A stretch of 64,000 nucleotides of DNA from Pseudomonadota bacterium (GTDB lineage Bacteria; Pseudomonadota; Gammaproteobacteria; Burkholderiales; UBA9220), in assembly GCA_021845865.1 (NCBI GenBank), contig JAJZVC010000006.1, positions 1 to 64,000 of the forward strand. The letters run 5' to 3'. The notes below the pieces were generated by a model, which saw nothing but the letters and a program-made list of their open reading frames with translations, did no database searches and was not told the DNA's origin. The position numbers and the translations under genes were made by a program. Shown here one piece after another: positions 42,831 to 51,032 of the stretch (its first letter is position 1; each line of letters begins with the position of its first letter).

Positions 42831-43909
42831 CGTCCCTCCGCAAACCGCCGCAAGGGCATCGGAACAGCGGGCGTCTCGCCGGCGAAGACGCTTTCAAGGA
42901 GTTCGCCGCTCCCCACGGAACAGCAGCCGGCGCTCAGCCGCGCCTCCCGCCCTGTTTTGCGCGCAAGCTCGACCGTGCCTTCCGCCGGATGGGCGATGCC
43001 ATCCAAGCCAGCCATCACCCCGTAGGCGTCAATTTCCGCCTTGACCTTCCCCGCCGGACGCGCGCATCCAAGCAGCAGGGGAACGCCCGGCAGCAGACCA
43101 CGGGCGTCAAGGAAAAAACCGCCCACTTCACGGCTTTCCGGCACCCGGAACGGGCGGGAAGGCGAAGCATAATAAGGCATCGCCACGACGAGAACCGTTG
43201 CCGCCGGGGCATAGGGCGCGATCATCTCCAGGGCCCGCCATTCGCCCAGCAAGCGTCCGTAATGGAGACCGATCACCACATGGGGCACCACCCGCATCCC
43301 GGTTGCGGCCAAATGCGCCAGCGAGGCTTCGAAATCGGCCACGGCGCGTTTCAGGTGATAGACCCGGGTGACGGTATCCTGGGCCCCGATAATGTCCAGC
43401 ATGGCCACATCGACGCCGCTTCCCGCGAGCCCTTGGGCGGCATGCCGGTCCACCAGGCCCGTATGGGCGGCAATGCGAAAATGGGGAAAAGCGTCCTTGA
43501 TGCGCCGAATGACGGGCAAGTAGGGCTCGTACACGACTTCGTTGCGGGAATTGGAGCCGCCCGTCAGCAGCATCCCGCCGACACCCCGCCGCGCCAAGCC
43601 GGACGCGGCTTGCCATAAAGCCTCGGGCGTGGTCGCCGGCCGCATGGGCTTGAGTATCTCGGCCCGGCAGTGGTCGCAGTTCAGCGCGCACTCGGCCCCG
43701 GTGACGGATATGGCGGGCCACGCCGCCTGACTGCAGGAGGGAAGCTCAGGCGAGGAATAGGTTTTAAAACCGGGAAGATGGAATGTGATGGCAGATGGGC
43801 CGCCTGATTGGGCCTGCAGCTCCCGTACCAGCCGCCCGTCGAGACGAAGGTCGGCCATGGCCTCGATGCTGGCAGCTGTCGCTAGCCAGTCAGCAGCCGC
43901 CGAAGCCAT
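42827..43909 (-). CDS. Radical SAM protein of the LipS1/LipS2 lipoyl synthase type
   Basis: A 360-residue protein with the 4Fe-4S motif CALNCDHC (Cx3Cx2C) near residues 74-81, LLTGGSNSRNE and DVAMLDIIGAQDTVTRVYHL. A Cys-rich tail (GCCSVGSGE) could bind an auxiliary cluster. It is the second member of the radical SAM pair in the cluster. The start at 43909 overlaps lbpA by 20 bases; an ATG at 43858 is an alternative. Neither has a strong ribosome site, so coupling to lbpA is likely. Confidence 0.8.
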   Translation of the reverse strand: MASAAADWLATAASIEAMADLRLDGRLVRELQAQSGGPSAITFHLPGFKTYSSPELPSCSQAAWPAISVTGAECALNCDHCRAEILKPMRPATTPEALWQAASGLARRGVGGMLLTGGSNSRNEVVYEPYLPVIRRIKDAFPHFRIAAHTGLVDRHAAQGLAGSGVDVAMLDIIGAQDTVTRVYHLKRAVADFEASLAHLAATGMRVVPHVVIGLHYGRLLGEWRALEMIAPYAPAATVLVVAMPYYASPSRPFRVPESREVGGFFLDARGLLPGVPLLLGCARPAGKVKAEIDAYGVMAGLDGIAHPAEGTVELARKTGREARLSAGCCSVGSGELLESVFAGETPAVPMPLRRFAEGR

Positions 43910-44327
43910 CCTCGTTCATCTTGGCTTCAAAGGCGGCGGCGATCGCCTCGCCGCTGACCAAAAACCCGGCCTCCCCTTCCCAGTCCATCGGCTTGATGCG
44001 CAGCAGCCAGCCCGCTCCATAGGGGTCCGCGTTGATGATGCCGGGATCGTCGAACAGCGCTTCATTCACGGCAACGATTTCCCCACCCACGGGAGCCTTG
44101 ACCGGACCGACCCATTTTCCGGACTCCACCGTGCTCAATGAACGCTTGCGCTCGACGATCTTGCCCACCTTCTTGGGGGTGAAGGCGACGATCTGGCCGG
44201 AAAGGGAGCAGGCATAGGCGGTCATGCCCACCACCAGCGTGCCGTCCGCCTCCCTTCTGGCCCAAACGTTGTCCTCCACCTCGTAATAGAGGTCGTCAGG
44301 CAACTCGCAGCCGCGCACATTCGCCAT
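43890..44327 (-). CDS. lbpA: Lipoate-binding protein, GcvH-like
   Basis: A 145-residue protein with the lipoyl-domain hairpin STVESGKWVGPVKAPVGGEI, in which Lys71 is the expected lipoylation site, and the GcvH-like ending DPGIINADPYGAGWLLRIKP. A C-terminal extension ends in Cys. LbpA proteins act in the sHdr pathway of sulfur oxidation, not glycine cleavage; no gcvT, gcvP or glycine-cleavage gene is nearby, while lipoate-assembly and sulfur-transfer genes are. That context drives the call. Confidence 0.88.
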   Translation of the reverse strand: MANVRGCELPDDLYYEVEDNVWARREADGTLVVGMTAYACSLSGQIVAFTPKKVGKIVERKRSLSTVESGKWVGPVKAPVGGEIVAVNEALFDDPGIINADPYGAGWLLRIKPMDWEGEAGFLVSGEAIAAAFEAKMNEDGFGGC

Positions 44328-44403
44328 GCCTACTCCCGAAATCCCTTCATTTCCGGCCCATTGTCACGATAGGGCCGTCCGCTGTCAAACACGTCAGATG
44401 AGG

Positions 44404-44437
44404 AAAAAAAATGGCAACCGCAAGGGTTGCCATTTTT
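44404..44437. terminator. Bidirectional terminator between dsrE and lbpA
   Basis: ATGGCAACC and GGTTGCCAT form a 9-bp stem with a 5-base loop, flanked by runs of A on the left and T on the right. It lies 18 bases past the dsrE stop and would separate the sulfur-relay transcript from the lbpA/lipoate transcript. Confidence 0.75.
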
Positions 44438-44454
44438 GACGACATTGGCCGTGT

Positions 44455-44961
44455 TCAGATGAACAGGTTGATATCCGCTTCGCCGGCGAATTCGAAGAAT
44501 TTCGCCGCGCCGGCATATTCAACGCCGTCAATGAACTCGCTATGGTCGAAGCCAAACAGCTCGACGGTCATCTGGCAAGCCACGAAGCGAACTTCCGCTT
44601 CCTGGCACAGCTCGCGCAGTTCAGCAATGCTGGCCACGCCGTTGTTCTTGATGGTTTGCTTCATCAGGCTGGTAGCCAGCGTCTCGAAACCGGGAACAAT
44701 CGACATGATGGCATTGGGGATGTTCCAGTTGATCTTCTGGAACCAGTCCGGCCCGAAAGGCATCTTCATCGGCATCGCAGGGTTGCCCAGGGGGCTGACC
44801 TTGAGGCCGCTGACGTCTTTTTTCAACAGGGACAGGCCGTAGAAGGTGAAGAAAACCTCAACCTCGTACCCCAGCGCCGCAGCGGTGGACGCCAGAATAT
44901 AGGGGGGGTAGGCCCAGTCCAGCGTTCCCTTGGTGGCGATGATTGCCAGTTTCTTGCTCAT
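44455..44961 (-). CDS. DsrE-family sulfur carrier (DsrE3A-like)
   Basis: A 168-residue protein (MSKKLAIIATKGTLDWAYPP start) of the DsrE/DsrF superfamily. The conserved-Cys segment is IAELRELCQEAEVRFVACQM then TVELFGF, with two cysteines, the pattern of DsrE2/DsrE3 proteins that accept persulfide sulfur. In sHdr-type oxidisers DsrE3A exchanges sulfur with TusA. tusA is immediately upstream (66 bases). The exact subfamily call is from pattern only. Confidence 0.85.
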   Translation of the reverse strand: MSKKLAIIATKGTLDWAYPPYILASTAAALGYEVEVFFTFYGLSLLKKDVSGLKVSPLGNPAMPMKMPFGPDWFQKINWNIPNAIMSIVPGFETLATSLMKQTIKNNGVASIAELRELCQEAEVRFVACQMTVELFGFDHSEFIDGVEYAGAAKFFEFAGEADINLFI

Positions 44962-45027
44962 TCGTATCCTCCCAAACGTGTATGCTCCGCGCCGAAGCGC
45001 GGCCAGTGACTAATTGATATTTGGGAA

Positions 45028-45255
45028 TTACTTCTTCTTCATGAAGAACACGTACTCGCCACCGGCTTCGGCGGAAGACAGCAGTTCGTTGCCGGTCTGC
45101 TTGGCGAAAGCGGCCATATCCTTCACGGCACCGGGGTCGGTGGCGGTGATTTTCAGCACTTGGCCGGCGGCGATTTCAGCCAGGGCCTTCTTGGTGCGCA
45201 GAATAGGCAGGGGGCAGTTCAGACCGCGTGCATCCAACTCCTTGTCGAAGTTCAT
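45028..45255 (-). CDS. tusA: TusA sulfur carrier protein
   Basis: A 75-residue protein with the CPxP motif in LDARGLNCPLPILRTKKALA; Cys14 is the persulfide carrier. The remainder (GQVLKITATDPGAVKDMAAF) is typical. TusA passes sulfur from rhodaneses to DsrE-type carriers in oxidisers, or to tRNA and cofactor synthesis elsewhere. Its neighbours, a rhodanese upstream and dsrE downstream, point to oxidation. Confidence 0.93.
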   Translation of the reverse strand: MNFDKELDARGLNCPLPILRTKKALAEIAAGQVLKITATDPGAVKDMAAFAKQTGNELLSSAEAGGEYVFFMKKK

Positions 45256-45364
45256 TCTTCTATCTCCTTATAGGGTGTAGGGGGTAAAAACAACAACTGA
45301 CCAAAAGGGGCATTTATAATCCAGCTCGCGCCACAATGCAACTGCCGCGTGCCCCGGAAAGGCT

Positions 45365-45688
45365 TCAAGCCACGTTGGCAAGGGCTTGCCCGGCACGCAG
45401 CCAGGCAAGGATTCCCCCCTGCAAATTGAAGACGTTGTCAAAGCCGCGGGAGGCCATGTAAGCGCAAGCCTGGGCGGAACGGGCGCCGCTGTGGCAATAA
45501 AGCACCGTGGGCGTTTCCTTGCACATTTCTTCCATCTTGAGGGGCAGCAGATGCAGGGGGATGTGCATCGCGCCGTCGATCATGCCACGGGCCACCTCGG
45601 ACTCCGTGCGTACGTCCACCAACAGAACCGGCTTGCCGCCGCCCAGCTTTTGCAGCCCGTAGGTATCCACTTCCTTGATTCCAAACAT
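45365..45688 (-). CDS. Single-domain rhodanese
   Basis: A 107-residue protein with the rhodanese CH2 motif VDVRTESEVARGMIDGAMHI and active-site loop VLYCHSGARSAQACAYMASR, Cys66 or so being the sulfur acceptor. It would load sulfane sulfur to TusA, the next gene. It starts 130 bases after the ArsR-rhodanese gene, across an AT-rich segment with an ArsR-like dyad. Confidence 0.92.
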   Translation of the reverse strand: MFGIKEVDTYGLQKLGGGKPVLLVDVRTESEVARGMIDGAMHIPLHLLPLKMEEMCKETPTVLYCHSGARSAQACAYMASRGFDNVFNLQGGILAWLRAGQALANVA

Positions 45689-45742
45689 CTTTCCACTCCA
45701 TCAAAAGCAGCAGGGGTATATATAGTTTTTCTAATATACAGT

Positions 45743-45756
45743 ATTCGTTCATGAAT
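45743..45756. promoter_or_regulatory. Candidate ArsR-type operator
   Basis: ATTC-6-GAAT dyad (ATTCGTTCATGAAT) in the AT-rich gap between the ArsR-rhodanese gene and the rhodanese-tusA-dsrE genes. Persulfide-sensing ArsR-type regulators (BigR/SqrR) bind ATTC..GAAT sites of this general form. Function is inferred. Confidence 0.4.
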
Positions 45757-45817
45757 TTGAACGCCCTATCATAAATTTCTTGCAGCACCGTGACAACACT
45801 GGCGCCGCGGCCATCGC

Positions 45818-46483
45818 CTAGCCTTCTTCCACGGGGAAATGGCTGGATTTCCACTCGGGAAAACCATCTTCCAGGCGCCTGGCCCTGTAGCCGTGGCGGC
45901 GCAATTGTTCCACGGCATCGAAGGACAACATGCAGTAGGGACCACGGCAATAAGCAATGACTTCCTGCTCCTTGGGAAGCGTGAACAGATAGTGGGACAG
46001 GTTCTCCATCGGCACATTGATGGCGCCGCGGATGTGGCCGGCGCGATACTCCGAAGACGGCCGGACATCGATGACCGTCGCTTCTCCCGATTTGAGCATT
46101 TTCAGCAATTCCTTGCGCCCCACGGGCTGCAAATCGTCCTTGGAGGCGAAGTGCTCGCGCACCAGCCGTTCCACCTCCGCCAGATGCCGCTCCCCGATCC
46201 GCCCCATGGCAGCGGCCACCAGCGGCACCTCTGCGTCGCTGAGGCTGTAAAACACCTGCAATCCCGCTTTGCGGGAACGAACCAAGCCCCCTTCCCGCAA
46301 CACCTGAAGGTGGTGGGAGGTGTTGGCGATGGGCAGGCCGCATAGCTTCGCCAACTCCTCCACGTGCCGCTCCCCCTGCCCCAGGGCTTCCAGCAGTTCG
46401 ACACGGGCCGGATGGGAAAAGCCTTTCGCCACCCGGGTCAATTGTTCAAACACGCTCTTTTTTGGTGAAACCTGGCTTTTCAT
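45818..46483 (-). CDS. ArsR-family regulator fused to a rhodanese domain
   Basis: A 221-residue two-domain protein. Residues about 10-95 are an ArsR winged helix (FSHPARVELLEALGQGERHV, ELAKLCGLPIANTSHHLQVL). Residues about 120-221 are a rhodanese domain (VIDVRPSSEYRAGHIRGAIN) with active loop VIAYCRGPYCMLS. The fusion joins a DNA-binding module to a sulfur-accepting one, so direct sensing of persulfide is likely. It lies 12 bases after moaC and just before the sulfur-relay genes, which it probably controls. Confidence 0.9.
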   Translation of the reverse strand: MKSQVSPKKSVFEQLTRVAKGFSHPARVELLEALGQGERHVEELAKLCGLPIANTSHHLQVLREGGLVRSRKAGLQVFYSLSDAEVPLVAAAMGRIGERHLAEVERLVREHFASKDDLQPVGRKELLKMLKSGEATVIDVRPSSEYRAGHIRGAINVPMENLSHYLFTLPKEQEVIAYCRGPYCMLSFDAVEQLRRHGYRARRLEDGFPEWKSSHFPVEEG

Positions 46484-46495
46484 CGTCCTTCCTTA

Positions 46496-46981
46496 CTAGG
46501 CCGCCGCCCAATGCCCCGACTTGCCGCCCTGCTTCTCCAGCAGACGGACATTCTCGATGCGCATGCCCTTTTCCACCGCCTTGCACATATCGTAGATGGT
46601 CAGCAAGCCCACGCTCACCGCCGTCAACGCTTCCATTTCCACCCCCGTGCGCCCCACCGTTTCGGTGGTGGCCTCGCACTCGACCAGGGCCTTCTCCCGG
46701 TCCACCTTGAATTCCACCGCCACCCGCGTCAGGGGCAAGGGATGGCAAAGGGGAATCAGCTCGGCCGTGCGTTTGCTCGCCTGGATCGCCGCGATACGCG
46801 CCACGCCGAGCACATCGCCTTTTTTGTTGCCGCCGGCCAGCAGCAGCGCGAGGGTTGCCGGCTGCATGCGGATAATCCCCGCCGCCCGGGCGATGCGGCG
46901 GGTTTCGGATTTTTCGCCTACGTCCACCATGTGGGCCTGGCCCTGGTCATCGAAGTGGGTGAATTCACTCATCGCTAGCAC
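46496..46981 (-). CDS. moaC: Cyclic pyranopterin monophosphate synthase
   Basis: Molybdenum cofactor biosynthesis enzyme. The 161-residue protein shows [20 protein letters not shown] near the start, [17 protein letters not shown] and [20 protein letters not shown], all MoaC hallmarks. It is the first gene of the leftward string, with the ArsR-rhodanese gene 12 bases downstream. No moaA is in the window. The placement links Moco supply to the sulfur-gene regulator, perhaps by chance. Confidence 0.95.
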   Translation of the reverse strand: MLAMSEFTHFDDQGQAHMVDVGEKSETRRIARAAGIIRMQPATLALLLAGGNKKGDVLGVARIAAIQASKRTAELIPLCHPLPLTRVAVEFKVDREKALVECEATTETVGRTGVEMEALTAVSVGLLTIYDMCKAVEKGMRIENVRLLEKQGGKSGHWAAA

Positions 46982-47196
46982 GTCCTAATTCCTAAATTTC
47001 CTTAGCCCTCTTCCCTCGGCACGCCACGTGGCGGAAACGTAACCCCGCGTATCCAGCCCCGAGAAGATACAAATCGTTACGCTTGCTCACTGACAGGCCG
47101 ACGAATTTGCCGCAAACTTGAACACGAGCCCGAAAGCCCCTCAAAGCACCAGACTGCCGCGTGAACTAAACTTCCCGTCAGGCTATCATAAGCACC

Positions 47197-48624
47197 ATGC
47201 GGATTTCACTTTTTCTGATTTTACTCCTGTTGAGTTTTCCGTTCGCCACGGCGGACGATCTCCCCAACCTGGGCGACGTCTCCCAGAGCGCCATGTCCCC
47301 CCTGGAAGAGAGCAAACTGGGGGAGCAGATCATGCTCGACATCCATCAGGACCCGACCTTCTTCGACGACCCGGAAGTCACGGAATACCTTAACAGCCTC
47401 GGCTACCGGCTGGTGTCCGCCAGCCCCGACAACACCCTGGACTTCCACTTCTTCACCATCCGGGACAACACGCTCAACGCCTTCGCTCTCCCCGGCGGCT
47501 ATATCGGCGTCCATACGGGCCTGATCGTCGCCGCCCAGAGCGAATCCGAGCTGGCCTCGGTGCTGGCCCACGAAATCGGCCACGTGGTCCAGCACCACCT
47601 GGCCCGCATGCTCGCCCGCCAGCAGCAGAATACCCTGCCCACCATGGCCGCCCTGGCCGTGGCCGTCCTGGCCGCCCGTTCCAACCCGCAGGTTTCCCAG
47701 GCCGCCATGGCCACCGCCCAGGCCGCGTCGGTACAAACCCAACTGGACTTCACCCGGGAGCATGAACGGGAAGCGGACCGGGTAGGCCTGCTGATTCTCA
47801 GCAAGGCGGGCTTCGACACCCGCGCCATGCCCGCCTTCTTCGAGCGCCTGCAACGGGCGAGCCGGCTTTACGAAAACAACGCTCCCGCCTACCTGCGCAC
47901 CCACCCCCTGACCAGCGAGCGTATCGCCGACATCGAAAACCGCGTGGCGGAAATGCCCTACAAGCAGGTTCGCGACAGCCTGGACTTCCAACTGCTGCGC
48001 GCCAAGCTCCGCGCCCTGCTCAGCTCGCCCGCCCAGGCGGTGAAGGAGTTCGAGAGCAATCTCCAGGACAAGCGCTACGCCAGCGAAGCCGCCCAGCACT
48101 ATGGCCTCGCCCTGGCGCTGATGCGGGCAAAATCCTTCGACCGCGCCGAAACCGAAATCGCCGCGCTGCGCAAAATCACCCCCCCCAACGCCATCGTGGA
48201 TACCCTCTCGGCCGATCTGAAAATGGCCCAGGGGAAAACCGATGCCGCCATCGCCCAATATCGTTCCAGCCTCCGCCTGTATCCCAACCACCGCGCCCTG
48301 GTTTACGGGCTGGGAAATGCGCTGCTGCAAGCCGGCCGCTTGGCCGATGCGGAAAAGTTCGTCCACAGCCGCATCAGCGGCAATTTCAGCCAAGACTACC
48401 GCCTCTACGAACTGCAGGCAAAAATCTACGCCGCCGAGGACAAACCCATGCTGAGCCATCAATCCCAGGCGGAAGCCTACGTCCGGCTCGGCAACCTCAC
48501 GGCCGCCATCGAGCAATTGCAAATCGCCCTCAAATACGGCAGCGGCGACTTCTACCAGCAATCCATCGTCGAAGCCCGCCTCAAGGAACTGCGCCGCACC
48601 AACGACCCCAAGCGCAAACCCTGA
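47197..48624 (+). CDS. BepA-like periplasmic M48 metalloprotease with TPR repeats
   Basis: A 475-residue protein with signal peptide (MRISLFLILLLLSFPFATAD). The zinc motif HEIGHVVQHH is near residues 127-136, with the third ligand in FTREHEREADRVGL. The C-terminal third contains TPR-like helices (DAAIAQYRSSLRLYPNHRAL, QAGRLADAEKFVHSRISG). In E. coli BepA assists and cleaves LptD and other outer-membrane proteins. The length and layout match. Confidence 0.92.
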   Translation: MRISLFLILLLLSFPFATADDLPNLGDVSQSAMSPLEESKLGEQIMLDIHQDPTFFDDPEVTEYLNSLGYRLVSASPDNTLDFHFFTIRDNTLNAFALPGGYIGVHTGLIVAAQSESELASVLAHEIGHVVQHHLARMLARQQQNTLPTMAALAVAVLAARSNPQVSQAAMATAQAASVQTQLDFTREHEREADRVGLLILSKAGFDTRAMPAFFERLQRASRLYENNAPAYLRTHPLTSERIADIENRVAEMPYKQVRDSLDFQLLRAKLRALLSSPAQAVKEFESNLQDKRYASEAAQHYGLALALMRAKSFDRAETEIAALRKITPPNAIVDTLSADLKMAQGKTDAAIAQYRSSLRLYPNHRALVYGLGNALLQAGRLADAEKFVHSRISGNFSQDYRLYELQAKIYAAEDKPMLSHQSQAEAYVRLGNLTAAIEQLQIALKYGSGDFYQQSIVEARLKELRRTNDPKRKP

Positions 48625-48812
48625 CCGCCCTCTAGTACATTTGTACTAACTATCGGTTATTAAAAGAAATTCTTCCAAAAAAGACTTGCGCCGCGGCATT
48701 TTTATTGAGTATGCTTGCGGCAACCGTCGCGATCTCGCGGTTGGCTACCCGGGGCACAGCGGCTTCGCTTCCCGGGTACTTCAGGATACGAACGAGAATG
48801 GAGGAGACCATA

Positions 48813-49169
48813 ATGCTGAAAAAGCACGCCGTGGCAATGCTTGCCATCATCACCGGGACGATCGCCGCCGGCAGCGCGATGGCCGGTGGCAAGGACATGA
48901 CGGGCAAGGAAATCGCCTACGACCGCAAGCTCGGCAACTGCCTGGCCTGCCATGCCATGCCCAACCAGCCGGATGCGGAAATGCCCGGCAACATCGCCCC
49001 CCCCTTGATTTCCATGAAACTGCGCTACCCGGACAAGGCCAAGCTGCGCGCCCAGATATGGGATCCGATGGTCGCCAACCCTCAGACGTCCATGCCCCCC
49101 TTCGGCAAGCACAAGGTCCTGACCGAAGAGGAAATCGATAAAGTGACGGACTTCGTTTACAGCCTGTAA
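48813..49169 (+). CDS. soxX: Sulfur oxidation c-type cytochrome SoxX
   Basis: A 118-residue secreted c-type cytochrome; start ATG 48813 behind GGAGGAG (the frame opens at 48705, which is not the start). Signal peptide: MLKKHAVAMLAIITGTIAAG. Haem motif GNCLACH and distal Met in TSMPPFGKHK. SoxX with SoxA forms the enzyme that attaches thiosulfate to SoxY. It heads soxXYZAB. The upstream sequence has an AT-rich patch at about 48630-48680 suitable for a promoter. Confidence 0.95.
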   Translation: MLKKHAVAMLAIITGTIAAGSAMAGGKDMTGKEIAYDRKLGNCLACHAMPNQPDAEMPGNIAPPLISMKLRYPDKAKLRAQIWDPMVANPQTSMPPFGKHKVLTEEEIDKVTDFVYSL

Positions 49170-49193
49170 TCCCAAACCAAGGAGAGACTTCGT

Positions 49194-49664
49194 ATGAATC
49201 AATTCCGCAGAACCTTCCTCAAGGGCGCCGGCGCCGCCGGCACCGTGGCCGTCGCCGTGGCCGCCGGCCTGCTGAAACCCACCCAGGTGCTGGCCGCCGA
49301 GTGGAACAAGGCCGGCTTCACCGCCACCAAGCTCGACGAAGCCCTGAAGACCATCGGTGGCGCCGGCGCCGCCGAGAGCAAGGACATTCTGGTCAAGGCT
49401 CCGGACATCGCCGAGAACGGCGCCGTGGTGCCGGTGGAAATCGAGAGCAAGATTCCGGGCACCACCTCCATCGCCCTGATCATCGAAACCAACCTGAATC
49501 CCCTGTGCTCCACCTACGACTTCTCCAACGGCGCCCTGGGCTACGTGTCCACCCGCGTCAAGATGGCCAAGTCCTCCAAGGTGCGCGCCATCGTCAAGGC
49601 AGGCGGCAAGACCTACACCGCCGCCAAGGAAGTCAAAGTCACCATCGGCGGCTGCGGCGGCTAA
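49194..49664 (+). CDS. soxY: Thiosulfate-oxidation carrier protein SoxY
   Basis: A 156-residue protein with Tat signal (FRRTFLKGAGAAGT) and the C-terminal swinging arm VTIGGCGG, whose Cys154 carries the sulfur substrate. It follows soxX by 24 bases behind AAGGAGAGA and pairs with SoxZ, the next gene. The body (APDIAENGAVVPVEIESKIP) is typical. Confidence 0.96.
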   Translation: MNQFRRTFLKGAGAAGTVAVAVAAGLLKPTQVLAAEWNKAGFTATKLDEALKTIGGAGAAESKDILVKAPDIAENGAVVPVEIESKIPGTTSIALIIETNLNPLCSTYDFSNGALGYVSTRVKMAKSSKVRAIVKAGGKTYTAAKEVKVTIGGCGG

Positions 49665-49718
49665 TTCCGCTTTTGAACGCATCCCGACCACAGCAATAGA
49701 AACTGAAAGGAATACGAA

Positions 49719-50033
49719 ATGGCAGATCCGATGAAAATCCGTGCCACCATGCAAGGCGACGTGGCCGACGTGAAAGTGCTGATGAGCCACATCATGGAAA
49801 CCGGCCAGCGCAAGGACCCCAAAACCGGCCAGCTGATCCCCGCCCACTTCATCCAGGAAGTCACCGCCACCGTCAACGGCAAGCTCGTGCTGGACTCCCA
49901 ATGGAGCCAGGCCATCTCCAAGAACCCCTTCCTCGGCTTCAAGGTAAAGGGCGCCAAGGCCGGCGACAAAGTGGTCGTCAACTGGGTTGACAACAAGGGC
50001 GAGAAAAACACTGCCGAAGCCACCATCGGCTAA
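49719..50033 (+). CDS. soxZ: Thiosulfate-oxidation carrier partner SoxZ
   Basis: A 104-residue protein without signal peptide (exported with SoxY in the family). MKIRATMQGDVADVKVLMSH, METGQRKDPKTGQLIPAHFI and VNWVDNKGEKNTAEATI match SoxZ. It forms the SoxYZ carrier. Confidence 0.96.
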   Translation: MADPMKIRATMQGDVADVKVLMSHIMETGQRKDPKTGQLIPAHFIQEVTATVNGKLVLDSQWSQAISKNPFLGFKVKGAKAGDKVVVNWVDNKGEKNTAEATIG

Positions 50034-50096
50034 TCCGGCCCATCGTCCCCGGGCACGCCCGCTGGCGTGCCCGCACCAAACGAGGAGGAAGACAGT

Positions 50097-50924
50097 ATGA
50101 AAAAAATGATTCTGGCGCTCGTCGGCGCCGGTCTGGTTGCCGGCTCCCTGGCTGCCCATGCCAGCCCGGACGCGGACCGCAAGCAGCTCACCGAATACCT
50201 CAAGAAGAAAGCCCCCAAGATCAAGGTGGACCAGTACGTCAACGGCGCCCTGATCTATGACAAGGATGCCATGGCCCAGTACCAGAGCATCATGGACTTC
50301 CCCCCCTTCGAGAACGTGGTGGAACTCGGCAAGAAGATGTGGGAGACCCCCTTCGCCAACGGCAAGACCTACGCCTCCTGCTTCCCCAACGGCGGCAAGA
50401 ACGTGGCCGGCAACTACCCCATGTTCGACGACAAGCAGGGCAAGGTGGTGACCTTCGAAATGGCTATCAACGCCTGCCGCGAGGCCAACGGCGAGAAGCC
50501 CTTCGACTACAGCGGCAAGGATATCGGGGTTCTCACCTCCTACGCCCGCACCCTGTCCGACGGCATGAAGATGAACGTCAAGGTGCAAAGCGCCGCCGCC
50601 AAGGAAGCCTACGAGCGCGGTAAGCACTTCTTCTACCAGCGCCGCGGCCAGTTGAACTTCTCCTGCGCCTCCTGCCACGTGGACAACGCCGGCCACCGCC
50701 TGCGTTCCGAGCTGCTCTCCCCGGCCCTGGGGCAGGCCACCCACTGGCCCGTGTTCCGCGGCGGCGACAGCCTGGTCACCCTGCAGCAGCGCTATGTCGG
50801 CTGCAACAAGCAGGTCCGGGCCGAGGCCTTCAAGCCCGGGAGCGAGGAATACAACGACCTCGAATACTTCCATTCCTATATGAGCAACGGTCTGCCGATG
50901 AAGGCATCGGTGTTCCGCAAGTAA
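50097..50924 (+). CDS. soxA: Sulfur oxidation c-type cytochrome SoxA, mono-haem
   Basis: From ATG 50097 behind GAGGAGGAAG, a 275-residue secreted protein (MKKMILALVGAGLVAGSLAA signal). A single haem-binding CASCH is seen in NFSCASCHVDNAGHRL; the N-terminal domain has Cys in YASCFPNGGK and INACREANGE (probably a disulfide) instead of a second CxxCH. The catalytic-Cys haem ligand is expected in QRYVGCNKQVRAEAF. SoxAX joins thiosulfate to SoxY. Confidence 0.95.
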   Translation: MKKMILALVGAGLVAGSLAAHASPDADRKQLTEYLKKKAPKIKVDQYVNGALIYDKDAMAQYQSIMDFPPFENVVELGKKMWETPFANGKTYASCFPNGGKNVAGNYPMFDDKQGKVVTFEMAINACREANGEKPFDYSGKDIGVLTSYARTLSDGMKMNVKVQSAAAKEAYERGKHFFYQRRGQLNFSCASCHVDNAGHRLRSELLSPALGQATHWPVFRGGDSLVTLQQRYVGCNKQVRAEAFKPGSEEYNDLEYFHSYMSNGLPMKASVFRK

Positions 50925-50935
50925 GCCAGCCTCCA

Positions 50936-50961
50936 CGGCCCGGATTCTTCCGGGCCGTTTT
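50936..50961 (+). terminator. Intrinsic terminator between soxA and soxB
   Basis: CGGCCCGG and CCGGGCCG form an 8-bp stem around ATTCTT, followed by TTTTAC. It lies 12 bases past soxA. It may reduce read-through into soxB, which starts at 51033. Confidence 0.7.
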
Positions 50962-51032
50962 ACGATTTCACAACGATAGCGTCCGCGCCCCGGTGATGGA
51001 CGCACCCTGAACAGAAACAACGGAGTCCCCCC

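Noticed and set aside
43890..44327. Glycine cleavage system H protein
   Set aside because: The fold is GcvH-like, but no gcvT/gcvP is near and the neighbours are TusA, DsrE and lipoate-assembly genes, which favour LbpA.
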